Assembly (NCBI RefSeq): GCF_004323185.1
Contig: NZ_NAPS01000002.1
Span: 1,024,759 to 1,079,470, forward strand
Reading direction: 5' to 3'
DNA length: 54,712 nucleotides
Source: Westiellopsis prolifica IICB1
GTDB taxonomy: Bacteria > Cyanobacteriota > Cyanobacteriia > Cyanobacteriales > Nostocaceae
Shown here: piece after piece, positions 1-8,795 of the stretch
How positions within the stretch are numbered: the first letter of the stretch is position 1
Layout: each line of letters begins with the position of its first letter
Program-made: the position numbers and the translations under genes
The notes under the pieces: generated by a model
What the model was told of the DNA's origin: nothing
Database searches by the model: none
Seen by the model: only the letters and a program-made list of their open reading frames with translations

Positions 1-48
1 GTGGGGTTGTAAAGCAGCGTGGGTGGCGACGATTGCGAACTTGGGAGA

Positions 49-172
49 GGAAGACAGGGGGGACAGGGGGAACAAGGAGGACAAGGGGGACAAGGAGGAC
101 AAGGGGGACAAGGGAGATAAGGGGGACAAGGGGGACAAGGGGGACAAGGAGGACAAGGGGGACAAGGAAGAA
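49..172. repeat. purine-rich 9-bp tandem repeat
   Basis: About a dozen imperfect copies of a 9-bp unit close to GGGGGACAA, with GGAGGACAA and GGGAGATAA variants, run without interruption. One strand is almost pure purine. It is followed at about 180-215 by tandem copies of the 8-mer ATGCCCCA. Open frames across it give only low-complexity Gly-Asp-Lys or Arg-Gly-Thr peptides, so I read it as an intergenic repeat. The same unit type recurs at 3729-3775, at 14347-14435 and inside modBC. Confidence 0.9.
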
Positions 173-228
173 TTTATTCCAATGCCCCATGCCCCATGCC
201 CCATGCCCCATGCCCGAACCCTAAATAT

Positions 229-2826
229 TTACTCCGCCCACAAAATCAATCTTGGTTCATAAGGAGTAGAAAGATACTTATGTTTAGGTAATACACGTAA
301 AGATAATCCTTGTAAACCAGAAGTAGTATACAGAATATTAGCCGTGTAAATACTTAAGCCTTGACTATCTTCTCCTTGGTATTCCATTACTAGTGGCACA
401 CCATTGACAATCTCGCCATTGGCATCTACTGTACCTTGATACAGTTCTATCTGTACGTCATCATTTGTGAGAGTTGCTAAGTCAATTTTGGCTTTAACAG
501 CAACGGTTTGGTTAACTTCAATATCAGGGCCTACAGAGATATCAATATCTTTAATTGTGATGTTGTACCAGTGTTCACCGAGATTTAATTTCCAAGCTGC
601 TAGTTCTTTGGCTGGGGCATAATTATCACTAGTCAGGATAGTATAGCGATCGCTCGCGGGGAAATATGCTCTTTGGGCATACTCTCCCACCATGCGCGCG
701 GTGTTAAAGAACGGACAGTTTAACCGGATGGCGTCTTTCATTTTGGCAACCCAGTGTCTAGGCAAACCATCGGCATCGCGATTATAAAACAACGGTACAA
801 CTTCTTTTTCTAAGATGTCATACAGAGCATTTGCTTCTATTTCATCCTGATAAGTGGGATCGTCATAAATTTCCCCATGTCCAATTGCCCAACCAGTGCG
901 GACATAATCAGCTTCATCCCACCAACCATCTAGTACACTTAAATTTGGCAATCCGTTCATTGCTGCTTTCATGCCACTAGTACCAGAAGCTTCACGGGGA
1001 CGACGGGGTGTATTTAACCACACATCACAACCCGCCACCATCAATCGGGAAATATGAATATCGTAATTTGGAACAAACACCACCTGTTTTTCCAAATTAT
1101 TTTCGCGGATGAAATGATTAATTTCGCGGATGAGTTCTTTGCCAGGGATATCTTTAGGATGTGCCTTACCAGCAATCACAAATTGTAACTTGCGGTCTTT
1201 ATTGCCAAATAAAATCCGCTTGACGCGTTCTAAATCACGCATCCAGAGAGTAGCACGTTTGTAGGTGGCAAAGCGACGGGCAAAGCCTATCGTTAAAATA
1301 TGAGGATCGAGGACTTCTTGGGCTTGGGCAATTTCAATCGCAGATGCACCGCGATCGCGTAAATGTTTGACTAAATGTTCCCGCACATACAAAATCATAT
1401 CTAAGCGGCAGCGTTCGTGGTTCCGCCATAGCTCCTCATCGGGAATTGCATTCATCCGATCCCATAGAGGATGATCCACTGGTGCTGATGACCAATTCGG
1501 GCCTAAATAGCGATCGTACAACTCCTGAGTTGATTTCGCCACACAACTACGGGCATGAACGCCATTCGTAATCGCAGAAATTGGTACTTCTTCGGTTGGT
1601 ACATCAGTCCACAAACCGTGAAACATCTGCCGTGAGACTGAACCGTGCAACTGCGCCACACCGTTAGAAAATGTTGCCATCTTCAACGCTAGGACTGCCA
1701 TACTAAAAGGTGAGGATAAATCACCCGTACTCTCCCGTCCCAAGGCTAAAAATTGGTCTTTCCCTAAACCAAAAATTTCTGCATAGTGTCCCAGATAGTA
1801 CAAAATTTTATCTGGTGGGAACAAGTCGATGCCGGCTGGCACTGGTGTATGGGTGGTAAATATATTTGTAGAAGCTACCACTTGCCTAGCTTCGATGTAA
1901 CTCAGCCCTTGCTCTTGAATTAAAATGCGGATACGTTCTAGAGCAGAAAATGCTGCATGTCCCTCATTCATATGGTAGGCAGTGACGTTATACCCCAATG
2001 CTTTTAACATCCTCACGCCACCAATACCCAACATGATTTCCTGGTGGATACGCATGTCAATATCACCACCATACAGTTGATCTGTAATGTCGTGATCGTA
2101 AGGATTGTTGGGTTCAATATTGGTGTCAAGCATGTACAATGGCACCCTTCCCACTTGCACCCGCCAAACCCTAGCATAAACAGTACGTCCCGGATAATCT
2201 ACTGTAATTCGCAGTTCTGAGCCATCCGGATTACGTTCTAGGTGCAAAGGCATGTTATAGAAGTCGTTAATTGGATAACGCTCTTGTTGCCAGCCATCAG
2301 CATTTAAATACTGGGCAAAATAGCCTTGCTGGTACAACAAACCCACACCGACGAGGGGAAGCCCTAAATCACTAGCAGATTTCAGATGATCCCCAGCTAG
2401 TACACCCAAGCCTCCTGAATAGATGGGTAAACAGTCCACAAGCCCAAATTCAGCAGAAAAATAGGCGTAGCATTCTCGTCCTTTGTCCTTTGTCATTTGT
2501 CCTTTGTCATCGGACGAATGACTAGAGCGTTGTTTCTCATACCAAGTGCGTTCTTTGAGATAATCTTCTATCTGCAAAGCGGCACGATCCATTTGTGCTA
2601 AAAAGCCTTCATCTTCTACTACTTCCATCAACCGCGCTTGGCTTATATTTCCTAGCATCAAAACAGGGTTATGATGGCTAGATTCCCATAAATCAGGATC
2701 TAAACGGCGAAATACATCTTTGGTTTCTACGTTCCAATCCCAAACCAAGTTGTAAGCCAGCTTGCGTAAGGGTTCGAGTCGCGCAGGCAAAGAAGGTGAG
2801 ACGTTGAATGTACGAATTGGCTGCAT
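229..2826 (-). CDS. glgP: alpha-glucan (glycogen/maltodextrin) phosphorylase
   Basis: This 865-aa cytoplasmic enzyme releases glucose-1-phosphate from the non-reducing ends of glycogen. It belongs to glycosyltransferase family 35, in the branch with an N-terminal DUF3417 domain (residues about 10-115, starting RTFNVSPSLPARLEPLRKLA). The catalytic half holds the pyridoxal-phosphate lysine in the motif GTSGMKAAMNG near residue 619, preceded by PRRPREAS. The start is an ATG. Between DUF3417 and the conserved AYFSAEFGL there is a charged segment (about residues 104-118, DNA 2472-2516) encoded by tandem CAAATGACAAAGGA-type repeat, which looks like a later insertion into a surface loop. The gene stands alone, with a repeat tract downstream and a divergent unknown gene upstream. 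Confidence 0.95.
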   Translation of the reverse strand: MQPIRTFNVSPSLPARLEPLRKLAYNLVWDWNVETKDVFRRLDPDLWESSHHNPVLMLGNISQARLMEVVEDEGFLAQMDRAALQIEDYLKERTWYEKQRSSHSSDDKGQMTKDKGRECYAYFSAEFGLVDCLPIYSGGLGVLAGDHLKSASDLGLPLVGVGLLYQQGYFAQYLNADGWQQERYPINDFYNMPLHLERNPDGSELRITVDYPGRTVYARVWRVQVGRVPLYMLDTNIEPNNPYDHDITDQLYGGDIDMRIHQEIMLGIGGVRMLKALGYNVTAYHMNEGHAAFSALERIRILIQEQGLSYIEARQVVASTNIFTTHTPVPAGIDLFPPDKILYYLGHYAEIFGLGKDQFLALGRESTGDLSSPFSMAVLALKMATFSNGVAQLHGSVSRQMFHGLWTDVPTEEVPISAITNGVHARSCVAKSTQELYDRYLGPNWSSAPVDHPLWDRMNAIPDEELWRNHERCRLDMILYVREHLVKHLRDRGASAIEIAQAQEVLDPHILTIGFARRFATYKRATLWMRDLERVKRILFGNKDRKLQFVIAGKAHPKDIPGKELIREINHFIRENNLEKQVVFVPNYDIHISRLMVAGCDVWLNTPRRPREASGTSGMKAAMNGLPNLSVLDGWWDEADYVRTGWAIGHGEIYDDPTYQDEIEANALYDILEKEVVPLFYNRDADGLPRHWVAKMKDAIRLNCPFFNTARMVGEYAQRAYFPASDRYTILTSDNYAPAKELAAWKLNLGEHWYNITIKDIDISVGPDIEVNQTVAVKAKIDLATLTNDDVQIELYQGTVDANGEIVNGVPLVMEYQGEDSQGLSIYTANILYTTSGLQGLSLRVLPKHKYLSTPYEPRLILWAE

Positions 2827-3098
2827 AGGTTTAGCAGAACTCCAGGTCTAGCTATCGCTATTGTTGTCTTTATTTTCTTAATGTTGCCAATTTTTTATAC
2901 TGTGTTCGCAAATGCCTCAATTTTTGTTAACTTTTGCAAAGATTTTGGTCAACAAAGAACCAAATCTGGGTGGTAGTAAATCCCAATGAATAATCTATTC
3001 AGGGTTCTATCAAACTTGATGTGTGGCGATCGCCTCACCGTTGATTAGATGCAGTCAATGCAAATACCCGCCCTAAATTATAGCCATCGTGTTGATCT

Positions 3099-3341
3099 AT
3101 GCCGTTATTTCCAGACCAAATTGACAAGACAATAGAAGAAATTGATCGCCTCACCAACCCTTCAAGTCAGCGATATGGACGATTACTCAACTGGCAAAAT
3201 CCACCCGACCCGTTTTGGCATTATGGAATCGGTTTGTCAGATATGCATATCTTCGATACAGGTCGTGGTTTATTGACCTCCCACGTAAAGACGCGCCGAT
3301 GGGCTTTCTTCTTCTATCACTGTAAAAAAATGTTTAAATAG
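3099..3341 (+). CDS. small hypothetical protein, possibly a truncated LRAT/NlpC-like fragment
   Basis: This 80-aa product has no family I can name firmly. The stretch FWHYGIGLSDMHIFDTGRG resembles the H-x-G core strand of LRAT/NlpC-P60-type papain-fold proteins, but the rest of such a domain is missing. The C-terminus (TRRWAFFFYHCKKMFK) looks like random read-through, so this may be a gene 5' end cut off by a deletion. It lies 37 bp upstream of the next gene in the same direction. The fragment interpretation is inference. Confidence 0.45.
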   Translation: MPLFPDQIDKTIEEIDRLTNPSSQRYGRLLNWQNPPDPFWHYGIGLSDMHIFDTGRGLLTSHVKTRRWAFFFYHCKKMFK

Positions 3342-3377
3342 CCCTAGTGAAGACTGATGTGGTGATTCGGAAATGGT

Positions 3378-3725
3378 ATGAACTACGAAACTGCTTGCAA
3401 ATTCCTCATAGATCAAACAATCACTTCTGAAGAAAACCCGGATGCGCTACTCAACCGCTTGCAACAGGGAAAACCACCAGTTCCCGGTCAGATTACCTCT
3501 ACTTTGCTGGCGTTGAAAGTGGTATTTGAAGGTCTTAAAGAAGCTACTACTATTGAACGAGAACTGGCCTACGCTTTATATGAACTAACTATCAAAACTC
3601 AAATACTGTTTGCAGCGGGACGCAAAGCAGGAGTTGACTGGCCTCCTCTGCTGAAAGAAGACTTATTGAGAATTGCGATCGCCACTGAAAGTATCTTTTC
3701 CGGTAACTGGCAAAATTTACATTAG
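3378..3725 (+). CDS. conserved cyanobacterial hypothetical protein
   Basis: This 115-aa, largely helical, soluble protein has no signal peptide or membrane segment. It starts at an ATG (MNYETACKFLIDQ) and includes KPPVPGQITSTLLALKVVFEGLK and AGVDWPPLLKEDLLRIA. From memory, similar small proteins occur across cyanobacteria and are sometimes misannotated as dethiobiotin synthetase. No P-loop is present here to support that. The function is unknown. The ORF ends directly before a GGGGATC-type repeat tract. Confidence 0.7.
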   Translation: MNYETACKFLIDQTITSEENPDALLNRLQQGKPPVPGQITSTLLALKVVFEGLKEATTIERELAYALYELTIKTQILFAAGRKAGVDWPPLLKEDLLRIAIATESIFSGNWQNLH

Positions 3726-3832
3726 TTGGGAATTGGGGATCGGGGATCGGGGCGGGGATCGGGGACAAGGGAATATGGCGAGTGTGGGGAGTGTGGGGAG
3801 TGTGGGGAGAATAACCAATGCCCAATGCCCAA
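3726..3832. repeat. G-rich short-repeat tract
   Basis: GGGGATC units (about 3737-3770) are followed by three copies of AGTGTGGGG and then by AATGCCC copies (about 3817-3833). The tract fills the gap between the 3' ends of two convergent genes. It is the same repeat class as at 49-172 and 14347-14535. Confidence 0.8.
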
Positions 3833-3835
3833 AAA

Positions 3836-4447
3836 CTATCTTTTTTGCAATTGCGCTTTTAACTTATTCAAGTCAGATTTGAGCAAAACAGTCATTTGAC
3901 CAGTGAAAGCTTTTCCGTTCTTGGGTTGGGCAATTTCTATCCAATATGCGTAGCTCTGACCTAGACGTAATTCTCCCCGTAAGGCTTCCCGGATGGGAGT
4001 TTTGGCAAAACGAGCCGAATTAACTGTACTTTGAGTTGGATATTCATACACTACCTGAGCGCGTTTAAAATCTTGGTAAATATCTATGCCATATACGACT
4101 CGTAAAGATTCTTGCAAGCGCTCAAAACTCATGCCATTAATGGCATCATACATACTTAGCCTTTCGCTACGAATGCGACTACGGTCTTGAATAAACTCTA
4201 TTTTCCCAGGAGCAAACACTGATGCTTGAAAAGTAAATCGCTGGGCTGCTGTATCACTTTTCTGTATAAAAAATCGCTCGTTAATATTGGGACGCAGAGT
4301 CGGATGTGCTTGTATCCAAGCGCCAACTTCTTCTGTCGATTGTCCTGGTAAAGCTTTGGCTTGATCAGCTAAAAATGTTCCCCCGCAGATATAGGGAACT
4401 AGAGAAAAAGGCAATATCAAAACTTTCAGCAGGGGGTTTTTTAGCAT
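3836..4447 (-). CDS. secreted protein of unknown function
   Basis: The 203-aa product begins with a probable signal peptide (residues 1-33, hydrophobic core VLILPFSLVPYICGGTF, likely cleavage after AKA in QAKALPG). The mature part is soluble and basic. It has a helix-rich first half (STEEVGAWIQAHPTLRP) and a beta-rich second half ending in MTVLLKSDLNKLKAQLQKR. I do not recognise the family. It is convergent with the gene at 3378-3725. It is probably exported to periplasm or thylakoid lumen. Confidence 0.7.
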   Translation of the reverse strand: MLKNPLLKVLILPFSLVPYICGGTFLADQAKALPGQSTEEVGAWIQAHPTLRPNINERFFIQKSDTAAQRFTFQASVFAPGKIEFIQDRSRIRSERLSMYDAINGMSFERLQESLRVVYGIDIYQDFKRAQVVYEYPTQSTVNSARFAKTPIREALRGELRLGQSYAYWIEIAQPKNGKAFTGQMTVLLKSDLNKLKAQLQKR

Positions 4448-4524
4448 TTTTTTATACCAACCTACTTGATTAAAAAGGGTAGTTTTAGTTTTCCCCTACT
4501 GCCTTTATTTATTTCTAAGTACAA

Positions 4525-5553
4525 CTACGGTATCATAGCAACTTTGATCACTTTGCGCGATCGCATATCACAAAATACCGTTTCTAAATCCTCTAAAGGA
4601 CGCTGTTCACTAATTAATAACTCGAAGGGAATTCTGCGACTAGCGATCAGTGATAAGGCTGCTCTGACAAACTCAGGGGTATTATGAAATACTCCTTTGA
4701 GCGTAAGTTCACTGTAGTGGAGTTGTTCAGTGTTGACGGTAATTGTGGTATCTCGTGGACAACCGCCGAATAAATTCACCGTTGCACCAGGACGGGCGCA
4801 GGCGATCGCTGTCTCCCAAACACTAGGTAAACCAGTCGCTTCAATAACTACATCTGCACCCCAGCTATCCGTAAATTCTTTGACCACAGTGGGTATGTCT
4901 GGTAATTGCCGATAATTAAACGTCTGGGCTGCACCGAGTTTTTTACCAATTTCTAGCCTATCGTCATTACCACCGAATAGCAGTACTTCCACTTCCAAAT
5001 CATGAGCCAATTTGGCTACAAACATCAAACCAATCGCTCCATCTCCCAAGACTACTACTCTATCTCCACTCTTAACGTTGGAACGAGCGGTTCCATGCAG
5101 TACGCAAGCCAAAGGTTCTGTCATGGCTGCCAATTCATAAGGTAAATCTTCAGGAATTGACAATAAATTATGCTGTACAATCGGGGCAGGAATTTTCAGA
5201 TATTCAGCAAAAGTACCATTATTCCATGTCAAATTTGGACACAAAGAATATTCTTGACGTTGACAAAAAAAGCAATTCATGCAGGGAGCCGAATTATTAG
5301 CAACTACGCGATCGCCTATTTGCCAATCTGTAACACCTTCACCGATAGCCACGATTTGTCCAGCAGCCTCATGACCAAAAAGAGTAGGAGGTTTGAGCAT
5401 CTTTGCATGACCGCCACGACGCCACACTTTTAAATCTGTACCACAAGTCGTTGCCGCTCCCACTTGGATCACCACCTCTCCTTTTCGAGGAGTAGGATCG
5501 GGAACTGTTTCTAAACGCAAATTTTCTTTACCGTACAGTAAGGCTGCTAGCAC
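4525..5553 (-). CDS. zinc-dependent medium-chain alcohol/polyol dehydrogenase
   Basis: This 342-aa medium-chain dehydrogenase/reductase of the sorbitol/threonine dehydrogenase type oxidises a secondary alcohol with NAD(P)+. The catalytic zinc site is visible as CGTDLKVW and GHEAAGQIVAIGEG. The structural zinc loop is CMNCFFCQRQEYSLC, four cysteines with the usual spacing. The Rossmann dinucleotide motif is VVLGDGAIGLM (residues about 168-178). The length matches the family. The substrate cannot be read from the sequence. The ATG start follows the stop of no other gene, and an IS200/605 remnant lies just upstream. Confidence 0.88.
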   Translation of the reverse strand: MLAALLYGKENLRLETVPDPTPRKGEVVIQVGAATTCGTDLKVWRRGGHAKMLKPPTLFGHEAAGQIVAIGEGVTDWQIGDRVVANNSAPCMNCFFCQRQEYSLCPNLTWNNGTFAEYLKIPAPIVQHNLLSIPEDLPYELAAMTEPLACVLHGTARSNVKSGDRVVVLGDGAIGLMFVAKLAHDLEVEVLLFGGNDDRLEIGKKLGAAQTFNYRQLPDIPTVVKEFTDSWGADVVIEATGLPSVWETAIACARPGATVNLFGGCPRDTTITVNTEQLHYSELTLKGVFHNTPEFVRAALSLIASRRIPFELLISEQRPLEDLETVFCDMRSRKVIKVAMIP

Positions 5554-5589
5554 CGATTTTATCCAATAAGCTCCAGTTAATTTTATCAG

Positions 5590-5820
5590 TCCTAGAGGTG
5601 AACTACCTACACTTCCCTTGCGGGTAAGTGTAGGCTTCCCAATTCATTGGGGATTGCCTCAGACTTCGTAGATTTTTTACGTCCAGAAGACTTTGGTCTT
5701 ACATCCCCTCGGTGGGCAGAAGCGCTAGTTCCTAACGCCCATAGTCGCAAACCCACCCTTCGGGAACGCTTCGCGAACATTTTTTATATTGATTGCAGCG
5801 TTGATGTCTCTATCGTGCGA
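5590..5820 (-). mobile_element. IS200/IS605-type element remnant (right end with hairpin)
   Basis: The minus strand carries the last codons of a tnpB gene followed by about 110 bp of non-coding end sequence. The end holds a strong hairpin at 5606-5634: arms CCTACACTT/AAGTGTAGG plus CCC/GGG, with one bulged base and a 4-nt loop. Hairpins of this kind are the TnpA recognition structures of this family. The left part of the element is missing, and the homology stops just before the 3' end of the DUF1823 gene. Confidence 0.7.
5725..5814 (-). pseudogene. tnpB: TnpB C-terminal fragment
   Basis: On the minus strand the frame reads DRDINAAINIKNVREAFPKG, then GFATMGVRN and a stop. DRDINAAINI is the final RuvC-like catalytic motif of TnpB, the RNA-guided nuclease of IS200/IS605 and IS607 elements. 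About 90% of the gene is absent and the frame upstream does not continue the zinc-ribbon region, so this is a dead fragment. Confidence 0.75.
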
Positions 5821-5833
5821 TCGCCTTCTTGTA

Positions 5834-6199
5834 CTAGCGTTTTTGCTCCATATAACTCAATAACCAATTAGCAGCAGTCGCCCTGCGAGTTTGTCGAGGG
5901 CCAAATTCGCCAATTTTATAACCCTTAAAACCCAGCTTTTCTTTAACTATTTGTTTGTACTGTGTTGGGATAGAACGAGTTAACTTGACTGTTGCTGGAC
6001 GACTCTCAATAAAATCGGGAGGTTGTGGATATTCATCTCGCCATTCGGGAGATACTTGTTGATTATCCCACTTTGCAGTCACTGGGTCGTAGCGATAACC
6101 CAAGCAGTCCCATACTAATTGATTAACCGCGGCGTCATCTATTTCTTCATTGAGAATTGCCCAAATAGTATCTGTATTGAGTGGTGGCAAATTAGACAT
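5834..6199 (-). CDS. DUF1823 family protein
   Basis: This is a conserved cyanobacterial/plastid-lineage protein of unknown function. I place the start at the ATG at 6199 (MSNLPPLNTDTIWAILNEE), giving 121 aa. The frame stays open upstream to 6352, but that extension (FFHHQGAKTQRLNWD) is encoded by an interspersed CACCAAGGCGCAAAGA-type repeat and is unlikely to be translated. Conserved blocks are LVWDCLGYRYDP, WRDEYPQPPDFIESRPATV and GFKGYKIGEFGPRQTRRATA. No signal peptide or membrane segment is present. It is divided from the dehydrogenase by the IS remnant. Confidence 0.85.
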   Translation of the reverse strand: MSNLPPLNTDTIWAILNEEIDDAAVNQLVWDCLGYRYDPVTAKWDNQQVSPEWRDEYPQPPDFIESRPATVKLTRSIPTQYKQIVKEKLGFKGYKIGEFGPRQTRRATAANWLLSYMEQKR

Positions 6200-6383
6200 A
6201 AGCAATTCAAAATCCAAGCAGGATAAAGTTTTGGACTGTTGTAATAAGTCCATTCTGTAGAGCATTATGTCTAACTTGTCAATGCATAAATCCCAATTTA
6301 ATCTTTGTGTCTTTGCGCCTTGGTGGTGAAAAAAGAATATTTGAAACACCAAGACACTAAGACACTAAGAAATTTCCATTATC

Positions 6384-7136
6384 CTAATTTCTCAGTGCTT
6401 TGATAAACCTTTGCAAACCTCTGAACACGCTTGGTTTTTTTCCTGGTACTGCTGCGACAGTATCTCCTTGTGTTGTTACTGTCGAGGCTTGTCCTTTAGC
6501 AAGAATTATATCTAAGTCGTCGCCGGAGGGTTTTTGTGGTAACTCGGCGATTTTTTGGTATTGTCCGTTATTTTCTACTAAAATTTCCCATAATCCTGGA
6601 TAGCAACGGAACAATGCTACATCTTCGTATACAGGGCGTAAGTAGTAACAAGATTCTATTGTGCTGAGAAAACGAATCCGGGTTTGCCTAGCAGCATAAC
6701 CAATTCCTATCTTACCGGGATCTTCCAAAAAAGGATTTAACATTACTAAGGGGCGATCGCCTATAACCGCACAAATTTTTTCTAATTGCGGGACTTCTGG
6801 AGAACCAGGGGCGATAAACAGGAAAATTTCATCTTCTGGTTGAACTTTTGATTCAATAGAGGCAGCTCTACCAGTGCCAATGTCAGTAATTTGGAATGAT
6901 ACATCTGTCCAATCGCGACGGGCAAGACCAACACTACCCGCATCAGCAAAGAAAACTTTTAGTTTGTCGTTGTATTGGGTAAAAGTGGGTAGAAATTGCT
7001 GTGCTACCTCCATCAGTTTCAATTCGGGAAACAATAACTCAACCTGTAGTCGAGTATAGCCATCTGCGATTGCTGCTTGGGTAGCTGTACGCGCTTGAGC
7101 GATCGCATCTTCTAAAGAGTTTGGTAGTTCAGCCAT
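6384..7136 (-). CDS. DUF1995 family protein (LPA3-like)
   Basis: This 250-aa protein begins MAELPNSLEDAIAQARTAT, the signature of the DUF1995 family of cyanobacteria and chloroplasts. A plant member, LPA3, is implicated in photosystem II assembly; the role here is inference. Typical blocks include LQVELLFPELKLMEVAQQF, KVFFADAGSVGLARRDW and DEIFLFIAPGSPEVPQLEKI. The last 40 residues, ending KPSVFRGLQRFIKALRN, form a basic tail. It is a single gene in the same direction as its neighbours. Confidence 0.85.
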   Translation of the reverse strand: MAELPNSLEDAIAQARTATQAAIADGYTRLQVELLFPELKLMEVAQQFLPTFTQYNDKLKVFFADAGSVGLARRDWTDVSFQITDIGTGRAASIESKVQPEDEIFLFIAPGSPEVPQLEKICAVIGDRPLVMLNPFLEDPGKIGIGYAARQTRIRFLSTIESCYYLRPVYEDVALFRCYPGLWEILVENNGQYQKIAELPQKPSGDDLDIILAKGQASTVTTQGDTVAAVPGKKPSVFRGLQRFIKALRN

Positions 7137-7212
7137 TTTAAAAAATTTTAGATTTTAGATTTTAGATTTTGCCATTAATGATTTCATTACAAATGACAAA
7201 TCAAATGACCAT

Positions 7213-7262
7213 TGTACAGACGCGATTAATCTCTTGTACAGACGCGATTAATCGCGTCTCTA
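7213..7262. repeat. GACGCGATTAATCGCGTC palindromic repeat
   Basis: There are two direct copies of TTGTACAGACGCGATTAATC, the second extended into a perfect 20-bp palindrome at 7240-7259 (AGACGCGATTAATCGCGTCT). The same repeat family, with ATATAT in the centre, occurs near 50051-50078 and 54238-54267. Here it overlaps the 3' end of the cysteine desulfurase gene. Confidence 0.85.
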
Positions 7263-8404
7263 GCAAAAAATCGCTGCAAAACCTGCTTAAATACCATCAC
7301 CACCCAATCTACATCCGCTGCGGTGGTGTCTCGTCCGAGCGTCATTCGTACACTGGCGAAAGCTGCTTGTTCTGGATAACCCATTGCTAACAAAATTGGG
7401 CTAGGGCTGAGTTTACCACTATTACAAGCAGCTCCTGCACTGACTCCAATTCCGGCGCGGTTTAATTCTCGTACTAAACTTCTACCACTAACTTTTTCAC
7501 CATCGGCGTGTTCTAAACAAAAGCTGACGTGGTGGGGGAGACGATCAACTAAATCACCTGTGGGTATTAAACCGGGGACATCTGTTAATTGGGAAAATAA
7601 GCGATCGCGTAACTGCATCAATCTGGGTGTTTCTGTTGCCATTTCTTGAGTTGCTAATTCAGCAGCGACACCAAACCCAGCGATTACGGGTACTGCTTGT
7701 GTACCGGAACGCGATCGCTGTTCTTGTCCTCCACCACCCAATATGGGAACCAATTCTACACCCGGACGTACATACAACGCCCCTGCACCTTGGGGACCAT
7801 AAATTTTATGACTAGAAATACTCAGTAAATCCACAGGCAAATTCTGCACATTCACAGGTAAGCGGCCTGCTAGTTGAACTGCGTCTGTGTGGAATAACAC
7901 ACCAGCACTACGAGCAATATTTCCCAATTCAGCGATTGGTTGGATTGTACCGACTTCACTTTGTCCGTAAATTATTGATACTAAGACAGTGTTGTCTTGC
8001 AATGCTGCTTTTAAGTCTAGAGGGTTAACTTTACCTTGATGATTTACGCAGAGGCGAGTTACTTCCCAACCCAATTGTTCTAATAACCGAGCAGGTTCAG
8101 AAATCGCGGAATGTTCAACACTAGAGATAATTATATGCTGGGGTTGGCGATACAAACGGGCAACACCCATAATTGCGAGATTATCTGCTTCTGTACCACC
8201 AGAAGTAAAAATAATTGATTCCGCAGATGCATTTATAAGTCCAGCTACCTGCATTCTAGCCTGTTCTAATACAGTTGCTGCCCGTTGTCCCCACTCATGT
8301 AAGCTAGAGGGATTACCCCACTGTTGAGTGAGGACTGTTTGCATTGTTGCGATCGCTTCTTGGCGAGTAGGTGTAGTAGCACTATAATCCAAATAAATTT
8401 GCAT
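7226..8404 (-). CDS. cysteine desulfurase (NifS/IscS family)
   Basis: This PLP enzyme removes sulfur from L-cysteine to supply Fe-S cluster and thiocofactor synthesis. I choose the ATG at 8404 (MQIYLDYSATTPTRQEA), because the five preceding residues lie before the conserved YLDYSATTP. Visible features are FTSGGTEADNLAI, the H-K Schiff-base lysine in SISSHKIYGPQGAGALY (about residue 200), and the active-site cysteine loop SAGAACNSGK (about residue 327). The last dozen residues (ARDAINRVCTRD) are encoded by the GACGCGATTAATC repeat and are probably not ancestral. No scaffold gene is adjacent, so its partner is unknown. Confidence 0.9.
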   Translation of the reverse strand: MQIYLDYSATTPTRQEAIATMQTVLTQQWGNPSSLHEWGQRAATVLEQARMQVAGLINASAESIIFTSGGTEADNLAIMGVARLYRQPQHIIISSVEHSAISEPARLLEQLGWEVTRLCVNHQGKVNPLDLKAALQDNTVLVSIIYGQSEVGTIQPIAELGNIARSAGVLFHTDAVQLAGRLPVNVQNLPVDLLSISSHKIYGPQGAGALYVRPGVELVPILGGGGQEQRSRSGTQAVPVIAGFGVAAELATQEMATETPRLMQLRDRLFSQLTDVPGLIPTGDLVDRLPHHVSFCLEHADGEKVSGRSLVRELNRAGIGVSAGAACNSGKLSPSPILLAMGYPEQAAFASVRMTLGRDTTAADVDWVVMVFKQVLQRFFARDAINRVCTRD

Positions 8405-8568
8405 AAACTCTCTAGTCAATACACTGGGAAACGGGCTATTTATATTGTCAGCTAATACAGTAGGCTGATTGCAAAAGTCAACCTCTAACAGGATTTTAGA
8501 TTTTGGGATTGACCCACAGATAAATCTGGGGGTAATTGGTCAACAGTAGAAGATGAAAGTTTGGTTGA

Positions 8569-8714
8569 TAAGCTGATGTGCGCTTAGATTAAATATTCTT
8601 GCGTTAGGACTGTCCAGGGTCAACAGTCCAAAGTCCAAGCTAGTCTTTGACTCTGGACTGTTGACTTTTGACGACCGGATCGCAAAATATACAATTTAAA
8701 TGCATAACAGCTTA
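8569..8714 (+). mobile_element. 146-bp MITE, copy A
   Basis: This 146-bp element begins TAAGCTGATGTGCGC and ends GCATAACAGCTTA. Its ends are imperfect inverted repeats of about 40 bp (TAAGCTG-x-T-x-TGC...), and an inner inverted repeat pairs GTCAACAGTCCA with TGGACTGTTGAC. It is bounded by TA on both sides, consistent with the TA target duplication of IS630/Tc1-mariner-type transposition. Near-identical 146-bp copies lie at 10754-10899 (inverted) and 45494-45639 (direct). It has no coding capacity. The rest of the 8405-8795 gap shows nothing else I can name. Confidence 0.85.
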
Positions 8715-8795
8715 ACTTCCAAACTCTACGTTTAATAACCCTACAGTTGGGGAATTATAAATTTGTTCAGCTAAGTAAACTTTTATCAAACCACT

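Noticed and set aside
23-262. Open frames encoding Gly-Asp-Lys or Arg-Gly-Thr repeats
   Set aside because: They are translations of a 9-bp purine repeat; no domain, no ribosome-binding site.
6200-6352. N-terminal extension of the DUF1823 protein
   Set aside because: It is encoded by an interspersed repeat and precedes the conserved start of the family.
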